Translations under genes and position numbers: made by a program
NCBI GenBank assembly: GCA_963516475.1
Contig: CAUQBR010000001.1
Span: 1 to 64,000 of the forward strand
DNA: 64,000 bases
Reading direction: 5' to 3'
From: JABCPE02 sp963516475
GTDB lineage: Bacteria; Bacteroidota; Bacteroidia; Flavobacteriales; Weeksellaceae
The notes under the pieces: model-generated
Database searches by the model: none
Seen by the model: the letters and a program-made list of their open reading frames with translations, nothing else
Told to the model about the DNA's origin: nothing
Part shown: positions 54,115-62,235 of the stretch, one piece after another
How the letters are laid out: every line of letters starts with the position of its first letter
Position numbering within the stretch: position 1 is the stretch's first letter

Positions 54115-54849
54115 ATGAATTATACAGAAATAGACCAGTTAAAAAACGAACTGGACAAATACAGAAACTTATTTCAAGGTAAGGTATCCAAAGCCTTTGA
54201 TATAGAATATACCCATGAAAGTAATAAAATAGAAGGTAATACACTGACCCTACAAGAAACTGCTATTGTAGTAGAAAAAGGTTTAACCATAGGGGGAAAA
54301 ACACTAAATGAACATTTAGAAGCTATAAACCACGCCCATGCTGTAGACTATATAAAAGACTTAGCAAAGAGCCTAGAGCCTATAACGGAAAGGGATATAC
54401 TCCAAATCCACGCCCTTATTTTGCAGGGAATAGACAAAGACAATGCAGGTCGCTATAGAAGTGTCCCCGTGATGATACTAGGCTCAGAACATATGCCACC
54501 CCAACCCTTTTTACTACAAAAGGAAATGGAAGAAATGATGAGGTTTTATAATGAGAATAGAGAAACGATGCACCCCGTAGAATTAGCCTCAGAAATGCAC
54601 CAAAGACTGGTTTATATACATCCTTTCACAGACGGGAATGGTAGAACCTCACGCCTACTGATGAATTTAATTCTACTAAAACATGGCTACCCTATCGCAA
54701 TATTAAAAGGAGATGCAGAAAACCGATTAAAATACTATACTGCACTAGAAACAGCAAGTATAGAAAAGGATTTAACCCCATTTAAAACCCTCATTGCAGA
54801 AGTAGTAACTCAAACCCTCAAAAAGATAATAAGCACTGTAAAAGGTTAG
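54115..54849 (+). CDS. Fic-family protein with N-terminal inhibitory motif
   Basis: A 244-aa Fic protein. The active-site motif HPFTDGNGRTSR (residues 169-180) is complete, including the catalytic His169, and the inhibitory helix motif SNKIEGN (Ser36, Glu40) is in the same chain, as in class II Fic proteins. It should transfer AMP (or another nucleotide part) to a target protein, held off by the inhibitory Glu. It starts 3 bases after the integrase stop, so it is co-expressed with it; this could be an addiction or regulatory function of the element. Confidence 0.93.
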   Translation: MNYTEIDQLKNELDKYRNLFQGKVSKAFDIEYTHESNKIEGNTLTLQETAIVVEKGLTIGGKTLNEHLEAINHAHAVDYIKDLAKSLEPITERDILQIHALILQGIDKDNAGRYRSVPVMILGSEHMPPQPFLLQKEMEEMMRFYNENRETMHPVELASEMHQRLVYIHPFTDGNGRTSRLLMNLILLKHGYPIAILKGDAENRLKYYTALETASIEKDLTPFKTLIAEVVTQTLKKIISTVKG

Positions 54850-54877
54850 ATAATCAAATATTATTAATAAAAAAAAG

Positions 54878-54897
54878 ACACCCTAAAAAAAGGGTGT
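54878..54897 (+). terminator. terminator after the Fic gene
   Basis: Arms ACACCCT/AGGGTGT with a 6-base A loop followed by TTATTTTTT. A second small inverted repeat (ACCCT/AGGGT) lies just after. Confidence 0.85.
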
Positions 54898-55077
54898 TTA
54901 TTTTTTAAACCCTTTATTACAGGGTGATTTTAAATGTTGTTTAACATATTAAAGATGAAAAAACAACACTAAAAAATATAACTAATTGATTTTCAGAAAC
55001 ATATCCAAGGTATGGATATCTTCTACAAGAAAAATTAAAATTTAACCTAATTATCTGTAATTTTGTAGTGATAAAAA

Positions 55078-55288
55078 AACAAAGGCAATTATTAAATAAA
55101 TCACCTTTGTTGAAGTTTTTTCTTTTATTCCGCGAAAGTTTGGCGACCCAACGGAATAATGGAACAACCCTACAAGGATATTGGATGGGAACACCCTTCT
55201 TATATGCTTATAGGATGATCAAACTGTATATTAAATGACTATTATTTTAATAGTTAAAACAATAGTGCTTTTGATATATCAGATTTGA
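55078..55288 (-). ncRNA. candidate structured RNA with own promoter and terminator
   Basis: The 550-base gap between the Fic and HTH genes has no plausible reading frame but a full minus-strand RNA unit: promoter at 55294-55325, a hairpin at 55238-55254 (ACTATTA/TAATAGT), a nested hairpin at 55125-55159 (TTATTCCG/CGGAATAA with inner TTGG/CCAA), and a terminator hairpin at 55078-55111 (AACAAAGG/CCTTTGTT) followed by TTTTTTA on the minus strand. Expected length about 210 bases. Family unknown to me; copy control of the next gene or a known flavobacterial RNA motif are both possible. Confidence 0.6.
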
Positions 55289-55293
55289 CACTG

Positions 55294-55325
55294 CAAATAT
55301 ATATCTGACCTTTCGCTTTTGCAAA
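55294..55325 (-). promoter_or_regulatory. promoter of the candidate RNA at 55078-55288
   Basis: Minus-strand TTTG (55322-55325), 20-base spacer, TATATTTG (55294-55301): a full Bacteroidota promoter pointing into the structured gap, away from the HTH gene. Confidence 0.75.
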
Positions 55326-55402
55326 TTTTGAGGTCAAAATATTTTATAGAAAAAACACAATTAACTGATTATCATATAAAAAATATAAAATAACATAAAC
55401 AC

Positions 55403-55582
55403 ATGATTAAAACAAACAGATTTTTATCAATCAAAGAAGTAAGTGAGTATATAAAAATACTTGTTATGAGAATTAGAAAACTAAAACGAAGGAGTAAAAT
55501 ACCTATCACAAAAATAGGTAAAAAACCAATATTTGATATGGAGCATATAAACGAATATATAAAATTTAAAAAAGTAATATAG
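55403..55582 (+). CDS. small HTH protein, excisionase-like
   Basis: A 59-aa protein, MIKTNRFLSIKEVSEYIKIL followed by a basic stretch RIRKLKRRSK and IGKKPIFDMEHINEYIKF. The pattern (helix-turn-helix, short wing ending in a second helix) is that of MerR-like excisionase DNA-binding proteins (HTH_17), although the usual W in the second helix is missing. It lies 2 bases before the next HTH gene. Such proteins often direct excision. Confidence 0.7.
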   Translation: MIKTNRFLSIKEVSEYIKILVMRIRKLKRRSKIPITKIGKKPIFDMEHINEYIKFKKVI

Positions 55583-55584
55583 AC

Positions 55585-55893
55585 ATGAAACAGATCCAAT
55601 TTATAGGTGTAACACCTACCGACCTACTTAATGAAATAGACAAACGAATAGCAACACTGAAAAAGGAACTTTCAAAAGAGTTTCAACCCAAAGAACCAAC
55701 AGAATTACTTACCCGTGAGGAGGTTTGCTCTATACTAAAAATAGACCGCTCGACCCTCCACAGATGGACGAAAAAAGGAGCATTTTACTCCTATCCAATT
55801 GAAGGACGAGTATACTACAAAAGAAATGAACTAGATGAAACTTTAAACAAATACAAAACAGGAAAAAATGAAGGAAAAAATGACAAAAAATGA
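55585..55893 (+). CDS. HTH_17-type DNA-binding protein
   Basis: A 102-aa protein with a helical N-terminus (TDLLNEIDKRIATLKKELSK) and a MerR/excisionase-type helix-turn-helix: LLTREEVCSILKIDRSTLHR WTKKG followed by the wing VYYKRNEL. This family is typical of Bacteroidota mobile elements next to replication or excision genes. Its 3' end overlaps the following gene by 26 bases. Confidence 0.88.
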   Translation: MKQIQFIGVTPTDLLNEIDKRIATLKKELSKEFQPKEPTELLTREEVCSILKIDRSTLHRWTKKGAFYSYPIEGRVYYKRNELDETLNKYKTGKNEGKNDKK

Positions 55894-56905
55894 GACTTTT
55901 TATTACAACAAAAAAAGATTTAATAAAAATAATGTTAAACCCTCACGAAATAATATGAAAAATTTAATTGTTAATAACCCGATGTTAGACCATATAAAGA
56001 TACTGACTGATAATCCAGAAATTATCAAAAGACTAGTGGAGCACCCCGATTTTGAAAGTGAATATTATGTAGGAAGAACTGCAAAATATGAATATCTTAA
56101 AATCCACAAAAAATATAGTGGGAAAATAAAATTAGTGTTTAATGCTATTTTTGGAAGTGATCATGATATTATTGGCTACAATTATGTGAAAATAAGCATA
56201 TTTCCTCATTTTCATTACAACCATTACAAGCATAATGGTAATGATTTGAATAAAACAAATTGTATACATTCCCTTTATGAGATATTGAATATTTTAGGAA
56301 TAAAAGAAAGTGAATATATTGATTTTAAAGTTATTAATTTAGAAGTAGGGCTTAATCTTTATCTAGAAACAGATGTAAGGGATTTCATAGAAAACATTAA
56401 ACTGTATAAAACAACCCCTTTCAAAGAAAATAAAGATTATGAATACTATAAAATTTCTGATACAACGAATTATAAAAATATAAAAATCTATGCCAAAGGA
56501 TTGCAGCATGAAAAGAACCCCGAATATAAAATTCCTATTAACACGGTAAGATTTGAGATAAGAAGCAATCAAAGAAAATATATCAAAAAGGTGCTAAAAA
56601 TATATTCTCTCAATGATTTATTAGATGAAAAAAAATATTCAATTTTCTCAGAGCAACTGCTAAAAGAATGGGATAATGTACTAAAGTTAAACAATGACAA
56701 ACATTTAGAAGGATTACACATAACTCCTGCAAAAGCAAAATTTGTCACTAATGCACAAAAAATAGAGTTTTGGAAACAATTATCTCAGAAACGATATATC
56801 AATAATAATAGAAAAAAATATTATAATTATACTAAGGATGCTTTATACAGCCATACAAAAATAAAAGAGAAAATAAAAGGAAAACTACAATCTTTACTTC
56901 TATGA
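55868..56905 (+). CDS. possible replication-initiation protein of the element
   Basis: A 345-aa basic protein. Segments LDHIKILTDNPEIIKRLVEH, SIFPHFHYNHYKHNG and INTVRFEIRSNQRKYIKKVL recall replication-initiation proteins of phage and plasmid type, and HFH could be a His-hydrophobic-His metal motif, but I cannot confirm a family. Position after two HTH genes also suits a Rep protein. The start may be downstream (ATG at 55880 or 55955), since the first codons lie inside the preceding gene. AT-rich. Confidence 0.6.
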   Translation: MKEKMTKNETFYYNKKRFNKNNVKPSRNNMKNLIVNNPMLDHIKILTDNPEIIKRLVEHPDFESEYYVGRTAKYEYLKIHKKYSGKIKLVFNAIFGSDHDIIGYNYVKISIFPHFHYNHYKHNGNDLNKTNCIHSLYEILNILGIKESEYIDFKVINLEVGLNLYLETDVRDFIENIKLYKTTPFKENKDYEYYKISDTTNYKNIKIYAKGLQHEKNPEYKIPINTVRFEIRSNQRKYIKKVLKIYSLNDLLDEKKYSIFSEQLLKEWDNVLKLNNDKHLEGLHITPAKAKFVTNAQKIEFWKQLSQKRYINNNRKKYYNYTKDALYSHTKIKEKIKGKLQSLLL

Positions 56906-57013
56906 TAAAGGTGGAAAAATACTTAATTTATAATCATTACTTAAATGGGTAATTAAACTACCTAATTTTTTATCAATATAATAACAGGGGATACCAAAAA
57001 GATTAGTCAAATT

Positions 57014-57058
57014 TAGGGGGCTTTGGGGGATAGTAGATAGCCCCCTATACCTATCCCC
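57014..57058. repeat. two interleaved GC-rich inverted repeats (pseudoknot topology)
   Basis: Arms TAGGGGGCT (57014-57022) and AGCCCCCTA (57039-57047) alternate with GGGGATAG (57026-57033) and CTATCCCC (57051-57058). Because the arms interleave, both stems can form together only as an H-type pseudoknot, or they are alternatives. The last arm contains the kinase stop codon. It lies between convergent genes and lacks clear T runs. Confidence 0.8.
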
Positions 57059-59000
57059 TTTTAACTCCAAAGATTTTATCTTTATTAGTATCTATATAAT
57101 AATAGTATTTTTGATAATGTGTTTTATATGAATAATCTTTTTCTGATTCTGTTTTTATTTTAACAAGAACTATAATATTATCTCCATATCTCTCCACTAT
57201 TTCTGATTCTAATAAATCATATTTTAGATATTGAAATTTAGAATTATATTCATTTATACCTCTTGTTATTGTATATTTATCTTTGGGAGTTTTATAATCA
57301 ATAAAAAACTCAACTACATCTGCAAAATACATATCTAAATCTCCTCCATTAGATAAATCTTCAAAATATCTGCTCAAGAAACTTTTATAATAATCATTAT
57401 ATTTTGATAATTCGTTCTTTGTATCTTCTTTTGACACACCAACTGTATCAGTAAGTATCAAAGACTTTTGAGCGTTAGTATTTTGGGGTAGCTCTGTTGA
57501 AATAGTGTCCATGAGAATTTCTTCACTGTTCTTTATGTTCTCTTCAGCATGGTCATTATCAGGCACATAACGACTAGTTAAAGTATTAGATAAAATAAAC
57601 CAAGAAAGCAAAGCAATAATAATGAGTAAGAGTATAATGATGTAAACCTTAAGGTTTTTTGAAAAGTTAACAGAAGGAGCAAAATTACTCTCTTCTCGCT
57701 TATTTTCCTGTTTTTCATGTGTTTCTATTCGATTGTTTTGATAAACATTATCAACATCATCCAATCTTATTTCATATTCTTTCTGATTCTGATTCAGGTA
57801 GAATGATTTGGTTTTTCCATTACCTACCAAAATTATTTTCTTAGAAGAATACTGATTGATGTCCAACTCTATAGGTGTTTTTCCTAAAAAATTACTCTCT
57901 ACAACTGATGTGTGATACACCTCTACTCCTTGTGGAACTGATTTTATAATAAATTTAAAATTATCAACTGGGGGTTGCTTAGACAGAGAAATACTCCCTT
58001 TTGTTGATTCATCAGGGACTTCTTTTATTCGCTCTATATCTGATTGAGCAGGGTTCTCTCTTTTAATTTCAATATCATGTTCCCCTATATAAATATTAAC
58101 TCTTTCTCTATCAGGAGAACTCATATTACCCAACAGATTATCAAGATAGAAATTTAATGATCTTTCATTTATATTTCTCAATCTTCTAACCAATTCTGAT
58201 GATTGTGGATTTGATAAGTCTTTTGATTTAAATAAAAAATTATCCTCATCATTAAATCCTCCTCTCAAATCTTTATTCCAAAGAGTTTTATCATATTTCA
58301 ATGCTTCTAATGAGGTTAATAACAACCAAAAAGAAAATCTATCTATCAGGGGATTATAATCTGACATATTTCTTTTAGGATGCTGAAAAGAAGAATGTCC
58401 TTTTTCTATTGCTTGTTCTCCTTTAAGTGTAGGAATATACATAGCATCATAATCTACTAATTTTAGCGTTATGCCTCCATTATTGGCTTGTTCCACTAAA
58501 ACATTTCCTGACTGAATATCTCCATGAGCTATGTCTTTTGCTTCTAAATCATGACTTAGCTCTACCAGCTTATTTTGTAATTCTGATATTTTCTGATTAT
58601 CATCAATAATAAAAGATACATAATCATTAAGTTTCTGACCATGAGACCATTCTAAAAGTGTAATAGGATACAAATTGTCTTTTATTTTAATGCCTTTTTT
58701 ATGGAGTGTATTTTTACAAAGCCAATCTACAGACAGATTTTCTAAGTAATTGGAAATATCCTCTATTCTATTGATATTTTCCTGTTTTCCTCCACTTAAA
58801 AAGCATCTTAAAGCATACTCTTTCCCTGATTTTAAATTTCTAATTTTAAAAATACCTGCAAATGCTCCTGACCCAAAACTAAAGATCTTAATCGGAGAAG
58901 TTTTACTTGGTATAAACTCATAAGTATCTGGAAGATTCAGAATAGAAGAACCATTTTTCCTGATTTCATTTTCGTATTCTGAGATGAGTGGATAGTTCAT
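57051..59000 (-). CDS. membrane kinase-like protein with PEGA-like domain
   Basis: A 649-aa protein. Residues 30-300 are a protein-kinase fold: glycine loop FSFGSGAFAGIF, catalytic loop HGDIQSGN (Asp161, Asn166) and DYD (183-185) in place of DFG. The beta-3 Lys position reads YALRCF, so Arg65 stands where Lys is usual. Residues about 347-413 resemble a PEGA domain (VPQGVEVYHT, GKTPIEL). One membrane helix (452-470) is followed by a ~180-residue domain outside the cytoplasm. It overlaps the PP2C gene by ATGA. The last residues DKIFGVKRG are like the tails of the accessory proteins. Likely the kinase of a TerY-P-like triad. Confidence 0.85.
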   Translation of the reverse strand: MNYPLISEYENEIRKNGSSILNLPDTYEFIPSKTSPIKIFSFGSGAFAGIFKIRNLKSGKEYALRCFLSGGKQENINRIEDISNYLENLSVDWLCKNTLHKKGIKIKDNLYPITLLEWSHGQKLNDYVSFIIDDNQKISELQNKLVELSHDLEAKDIAHGDIQSGNVLVEQANNGGITLKLVDYDAMYIPTLKGEQAIEKGHSSFQHPKRNMSDYNPLIDRFSFWLLLTSLEALKYDKTLWNKDLRGGFNDEDNFLFKSKDLSNPQSSELVRRLRNINERSLNFYLDNLLGNMSSPDRERVNIYIGEHDIEIKRENPAQSDIERIKEVPDESTKGSISLSKQPPVDNFKFIIKSVPQGVEVYHTSVVESNFLGKTPIELDINQYSSKKIILVGNGKTKSFYLNQNQKEYEIRLDDVDNVYQNNRIETHEKQENKREESNFAPSVNFSKNLKVYIIILLLIIIALLSWFILSNTLTSRYVPDNDHAEENIKNSEEILMDTISTELPQNTNAQKSLILTDTVGVSKEDTKNELSKYNDYYKSFLSRYFEDLSNGGDLDMYFADVVEFFIDYKTPKDKYTITRGINEYNSKFQYLKYDLLESEIVERYGDNIIVLVKIKTESEKDYSYKTHYQKYYYYIDTNKDKIFGVKRG

Positions 59001-60052
59001 TTTGTGTCCGTTTTTATAGTATCTATATTTTTTTCTAATTTAACTTGAGGTTTTTCTATCAAAGCCTTTTCTTTAATATTAATTCTTTTTTGGATCTTAC
59101 CACTATATAATAAATACCCTATACCAAGAATGAAAAGCACGAGTCCAATTGTAACATATCCTAATGTTTTTTCGGACACCTTATGCTTTTTCTGTAAATC
59201 AGATACAATTATATCCCGCTCATATTGTTGTTTTTCTTCCTTGTTTTTATCTTTAAAATCATTATTAAAATTAATAATTGGCGTTTCCACCTTAGGGAAA
59301 GAAAAATCTTTTGGAGGGTGTATATTTTGTTCTTCAGATTTGGCATTAGGCTCTATAACACATATCGTTATATCATCTTCTTCTAACCTTTTGGCTTCCC
59401 ATTCTGAAATAATATAATCCTTAAAACTTTCAAAATCTTCTAAATGCAGAATTTTATCTATAATATTGTTATCTCTTAATGTCAGTCTTGCAACAGCATC
59501 TGTCATCAAAATAATCTTATTATTTTCTTTAATAGATAGTTTGCCTGACCTAAACTGTTCTGGTTTCACCTGATGATTAAGAAGCCTCGTAGTGGATAGA
59601 AAACCCTTGTCTTTGTCCAATTCTTCTACATTTGAAAAGGGAAAATACTGTAATCCATCTGTTGTTTTTACAAAACCACACACATCTCCAGAAGAAACAT
59701 ATCTTAAAGTATCTTCTTGTACTTCAATCCCCATAAATGTGGCATAACTTCCATCAGCTATTTTGCGGAGTTCCAGCATCCTTAAAGCAGGATTGGGGTT
59801 GGGTTCAAATTCTATTTCCGAAAAATCCTGTGCATATTTCTCTAAATCTATTAAGAATTTTTCTATCTCAAATTCAGGATTCTGAACAAAATTATTAACC
59901 AGCATTTCTGCCCAAATTTCAGATTTAAAGCCTTGTGTAGCCCCATCTGAAATAGCAATAACTCCTTTTTCTTCGCTATAGCAATATTTGTCTTGTATAT
60001 CACTAAATCCACTGACAGAGCGTTTGTGTATTTGTAAAGTTTTTATTTTCAT
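58997..60052 (-). CDS. PP2C-like protein phosphatase with membrane anchor
   Basis: A 351-aa protein. The PP2C metal-site motifs are in order: ISDGATQG (Asp36-Gly37), GSYATFMGIEV, SSGDVCGFV, LMTDAVARL and EDDITICVI. After residue 230 comes a charged linker, a single membrane helix (about 298-316) and a short tail. It should remove phosphate from Ser/Thr, presumably on targets of the neighbouring kinase. One base overlaps the vWA stop codon and four the kinase start. Confidence 0.88.
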   Translation of the reverse strand: MKIKTLQIHKRSVSGFSDIQDKYCYSEEKGVIAISDGATQGFKSEIWAEMLVNNFVQNPEFEIEKFLIDLEKYAQDFSEIEFEPNPNPALRMLELRKIADGSYATFMGIEVQEDTLRYVSSGDVCGFVKTTDGLQYFPFSNVEELDKDKGFLSTTRLLNHQVKPEQFRSGKLSIKENNKIILMTDAVARLTLRDNNIIDKILHLEDFESFKDYIISEWEAKRLEEDDITICVIEPNAKSEEQNIHPPKDFSFPKVETPIINFNNDFKDKNKEEKQQYERDIIVSDLQKKHKVSEKTLGYVTIGLVLFILGIGYLLYSGKIQKRINIKEKALIEKPQVKLEKNIDTIKTDTK

Positions 60053-60858
60053 TATACCAACTGACTGCCTATATTTAAGAAATCCATAAGATGCTTAGCA
60101 TTACCATTGAAAACATAGCCTTTTGCTCCTTGCTTTACATCGTAATTCATAACTCTTGCATTCTTTATCATATTATCATTTAATGGCGTAGAAAGGTCAA
60201 AAAGCAGCTGAGCATAACTATTCGAATTTTGCATACTTAAAGGGAACAATATACTATCTCCCTCACTTCCTGAAATATGGATATTAAAAACATTTACACC
60301 TCCGTAATTTGTGCGTAATGACTTTAAATTATTAACAACTTGTATGAGTCTCTGTTGGTTCATCCCTCCATCTGTTGCTACTCCATCTGTAATATTGATA
60401 ACAATTGGAGGATGACAATCTCTATGATTACCCCAGTTAATCCATGCCTCACAAATTCTGTAAACATTCTCAAACGCCTCTGCCATTGGGGTTTGTCCAA
60501 CTGCTTTAGGAGTAATCCAAACTGGATTTTCATTAGGATTATTAATGGGATTATTAAACACATCCGAAATAGACACCACCCAATGGTCTCTAAGATTACC
60601 TTCCCATGCAGGTTCTATACCATTTTTAATAGCTCCATATCCTATGACAGATAACTCAAATCTATTTTTTATTGTTCCACTAGAATCATAGCATTTTAAT
60701 CCCGTCTCAAATATAATTTCATTGATGCTTTCTGCTAATTTTTGTGCTTTACTTCCTCCTCCTGAAAAATCATCCGCCATGGAACCACTCTGATCAAGCA
60801 TATAAACTATTAAACATGGATTGGTAGAACTAATCTGTAAGGTTTCTATATTATACAT
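60052..60858 (-). CDS. vWA-domain protein, TerY-like
   Basis: A 268-aa protein that is nearly all a von Willebrand A domain. The MIDAS metal site is complete: DQSGS (Asp22, Ser24, Ser26), the Thr of VGQTPMAEAF and the Asp of INITDGVATDGG. No signal peptide, so it works in the cytoplasm. Linked by a one-base overlap to PP2C and then to the kinase, this is the vWA-PP2C-kinase order known from TerY-P triads. It probably presents substrates or scaffolds the pair. Confidence 0.9.
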   Translation of the reverse strand: MYNIETLQISSTNPCLIVYMLDQSGSMADDFSGGGSKAQKLAESINEIIFETGLKCYDSSGTIKNRFELSVIGYGAIKNGIEPAWEGNLRDHWVVSISDVFNNPINNPNENPVWITPKAVGQTPMAEAFENVYRICEAWINWGNHRDCHPPIVINITDGVATDGGMNQQRLIQVVNNLKSLRTNYGGVNVFNIHISGSEGDSILFPLSMQNSNSYAQLLFDLSTPLNDNMIKNARVMNYDVKQGAKGYVFNGNAKHLMDFLNIGSQLV

Positions 60859-60876
60859 TTTAAAGTAAATTTATAA

Positions 60877-61602
60877 TTAATATCTATTATGCCCACCATT
60901 ATAGCTAAAGCCTCCTTTTTTAGACTGAGATAGTGATGGAGGGGTAATTTCTGATTGTTTTTTACCATATATTTCCCCCATATCATTACTATGGAACCCT
61001 TTCCTAACCATACTATCAACCATTATACTTTGGATGCCTGTTATATTTTGTCTGCTTTTTCTCTTATTAAATATTCGAATAACTATAATGAAAACGATAA
61101 TAAAAACTCCTATAAAACAAGCAATGAGCAGGGCATTTTTTATCAATTTTTCTCCATTATTTACCTCTACTTGATGAGAGTATTTAGGTTTCCATGTTCC
61201 ATCCTCTGTTAAAGTATGTGTTTCTTTTATAGGGACTTCTTTGTACATCTCTATTTTACCCTCTACACCCTTATTTATAATTTTTTTTGCATCGGAAACC
61301 CAGTTATGATTAGAATTATTTAGATAATTATGTCCTTTTGGCTTTGGTAGGTTTACTGCTGATTCCATCTTATAATCAGACATTTTTATATCCTTTAACC
61401 AATCGTCGTTTTGAACAGGAAGGCTAAATTGTGGATCACTTCCTCCTATAGGTATATGCTGACTTCCTACTGAAGGAACATGTGTCTCCTGAAGTGAATT
61501 TTCATATGCAGGTGGTTTTGGTTGTGGGTCTATGTATTGTTTTTGTGAAAATACTAGTACACTTACAAACAACATTACACTAAATAATAGTTTTCTTTTC
61601 AT
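60877..61602 (-). CDS. exported/membrane accessory protein with shared C-terminal motif
   Basis: A 241-aa protein with a signal peptide (MKRKLLFSVMLFVSVLVFSQ), a Pro-rich exported part, one membrane helix (156-178) and a cytoplasmic tail. The tail has KGFHSNDMGEIYGKK (201-215), like the ends of the two preceding gene products, and ends GGFSYNGGHNRY, like a segment in the DUF805 protein. No known family. It starts the region directly before the vWA gene (18 bases). Confidence 0.8.
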   Translation of the reverse strand: MKRKLLFSVMLFVSVLVFSQKQYIDPQPKPPAYENSLQETHVPSVGSQHIPIGGSDPQFSLPVQNDDWLKDIKMSDYKMESAVNLPKPKGHNYLNNSNHNWVSDAKKIINKGVEGKIEMYKEVPIKETHTLTEDGTWKPKYSHQVEVNNGEKLIKNALLIACFIGVFIIVFIIVIRIFNKRKSRQNITGIQSIMVDSMVRKGFHSNDMGEIYGKKQSEITPPSLSQSKKGGFSYNGGHNRY

Positions 61603-61630
61603 TCTTTTTCTTTTTATGTTTATAAAATAG

Positions 61631-62155
61631 TTAATGCTTCTTTCCGTAAATATTATCTCCTTTCTGAAATCCTACTTTTTTAGAATCTGTATAAGGAGGT
61701 TGCTGGGATGCATGGTTGTATTGTGAAGATTGTTGTGTGTTATATTCTGATGTACCATTTCCATTATGCCCCCCATCATATCTGAAATCATTTTGGGGCA
61801 TATTATTATGAGGAGAAACATATGGCGGAGAAAATGAATCCGCTCTATTGCTTACAACAGCTTTGGGGTCTTCTCCGTATTTGTTGTTTCCCCTAGTTCC
61901 TTCAGCAAAAAGCAACCAAAAACCATAAAATGGAATTAAAATATACCATCCTGTATTATCTAAATCATGTGATCGTTTTACTGCCTGTGCCAATCCAAAC
62001 CAACAGAAAGGAGCGTATAAAATAAGTACTCCTCCTTCTCTCGTCCCTCCCGCTATTGCCATTATAATACTACTAATAAAAGCATTTATAATGAGAGTGA
62101 ATACATATTCTGTTCTTCTTATTCTTCCTTTGAATGAAAATGGTTTTTTAAACAT
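61631..62155 (-). CDS. DUF805 membrane protein with shared C-terminal motif
   Basis: A 174-aa protein. Residues 1-100 are DUF805: FSFKGRIRRTEYVFTLIINA, RSHDLDNTGWYILIPFYGF, and EGTRGNNKYGEDPK, with about three membrane helices. A cytoplasmic tail follows, rich in Asn, Gln, Ser and Pro; it contains FRYDGGHNGNG (124-134) and ends KVGFQKGDNIYGKKH. Function of DUF805 is not known. The tail looks added to a standard DUF805 core. Confidence 0.88.
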   Translation of the reverse strand: MFKKPFSFKGRIRRTEYVFTLIINAFISSIIMAIAGGTREGGVLILYAPFCWFGLAQAVKRSHDLDNTGWYILIPFYGFWLLFAEGTRGNNKYGEDPKAVVSNRADSFSPPYVSPHNNMPQNDFRYDGGHNGNGTSEYNTQQSSQYNHASQQPPYTDSKKVGFQKGDNIYGKKH

Positions 62156-62235
62156 AATGATTCGTTTTTAAAAGTTTTATGCTTTTGCCTTTTTATGAGT
62201 TTAGTAATAGTATAGAGTATTTTTATGGGTTATTT

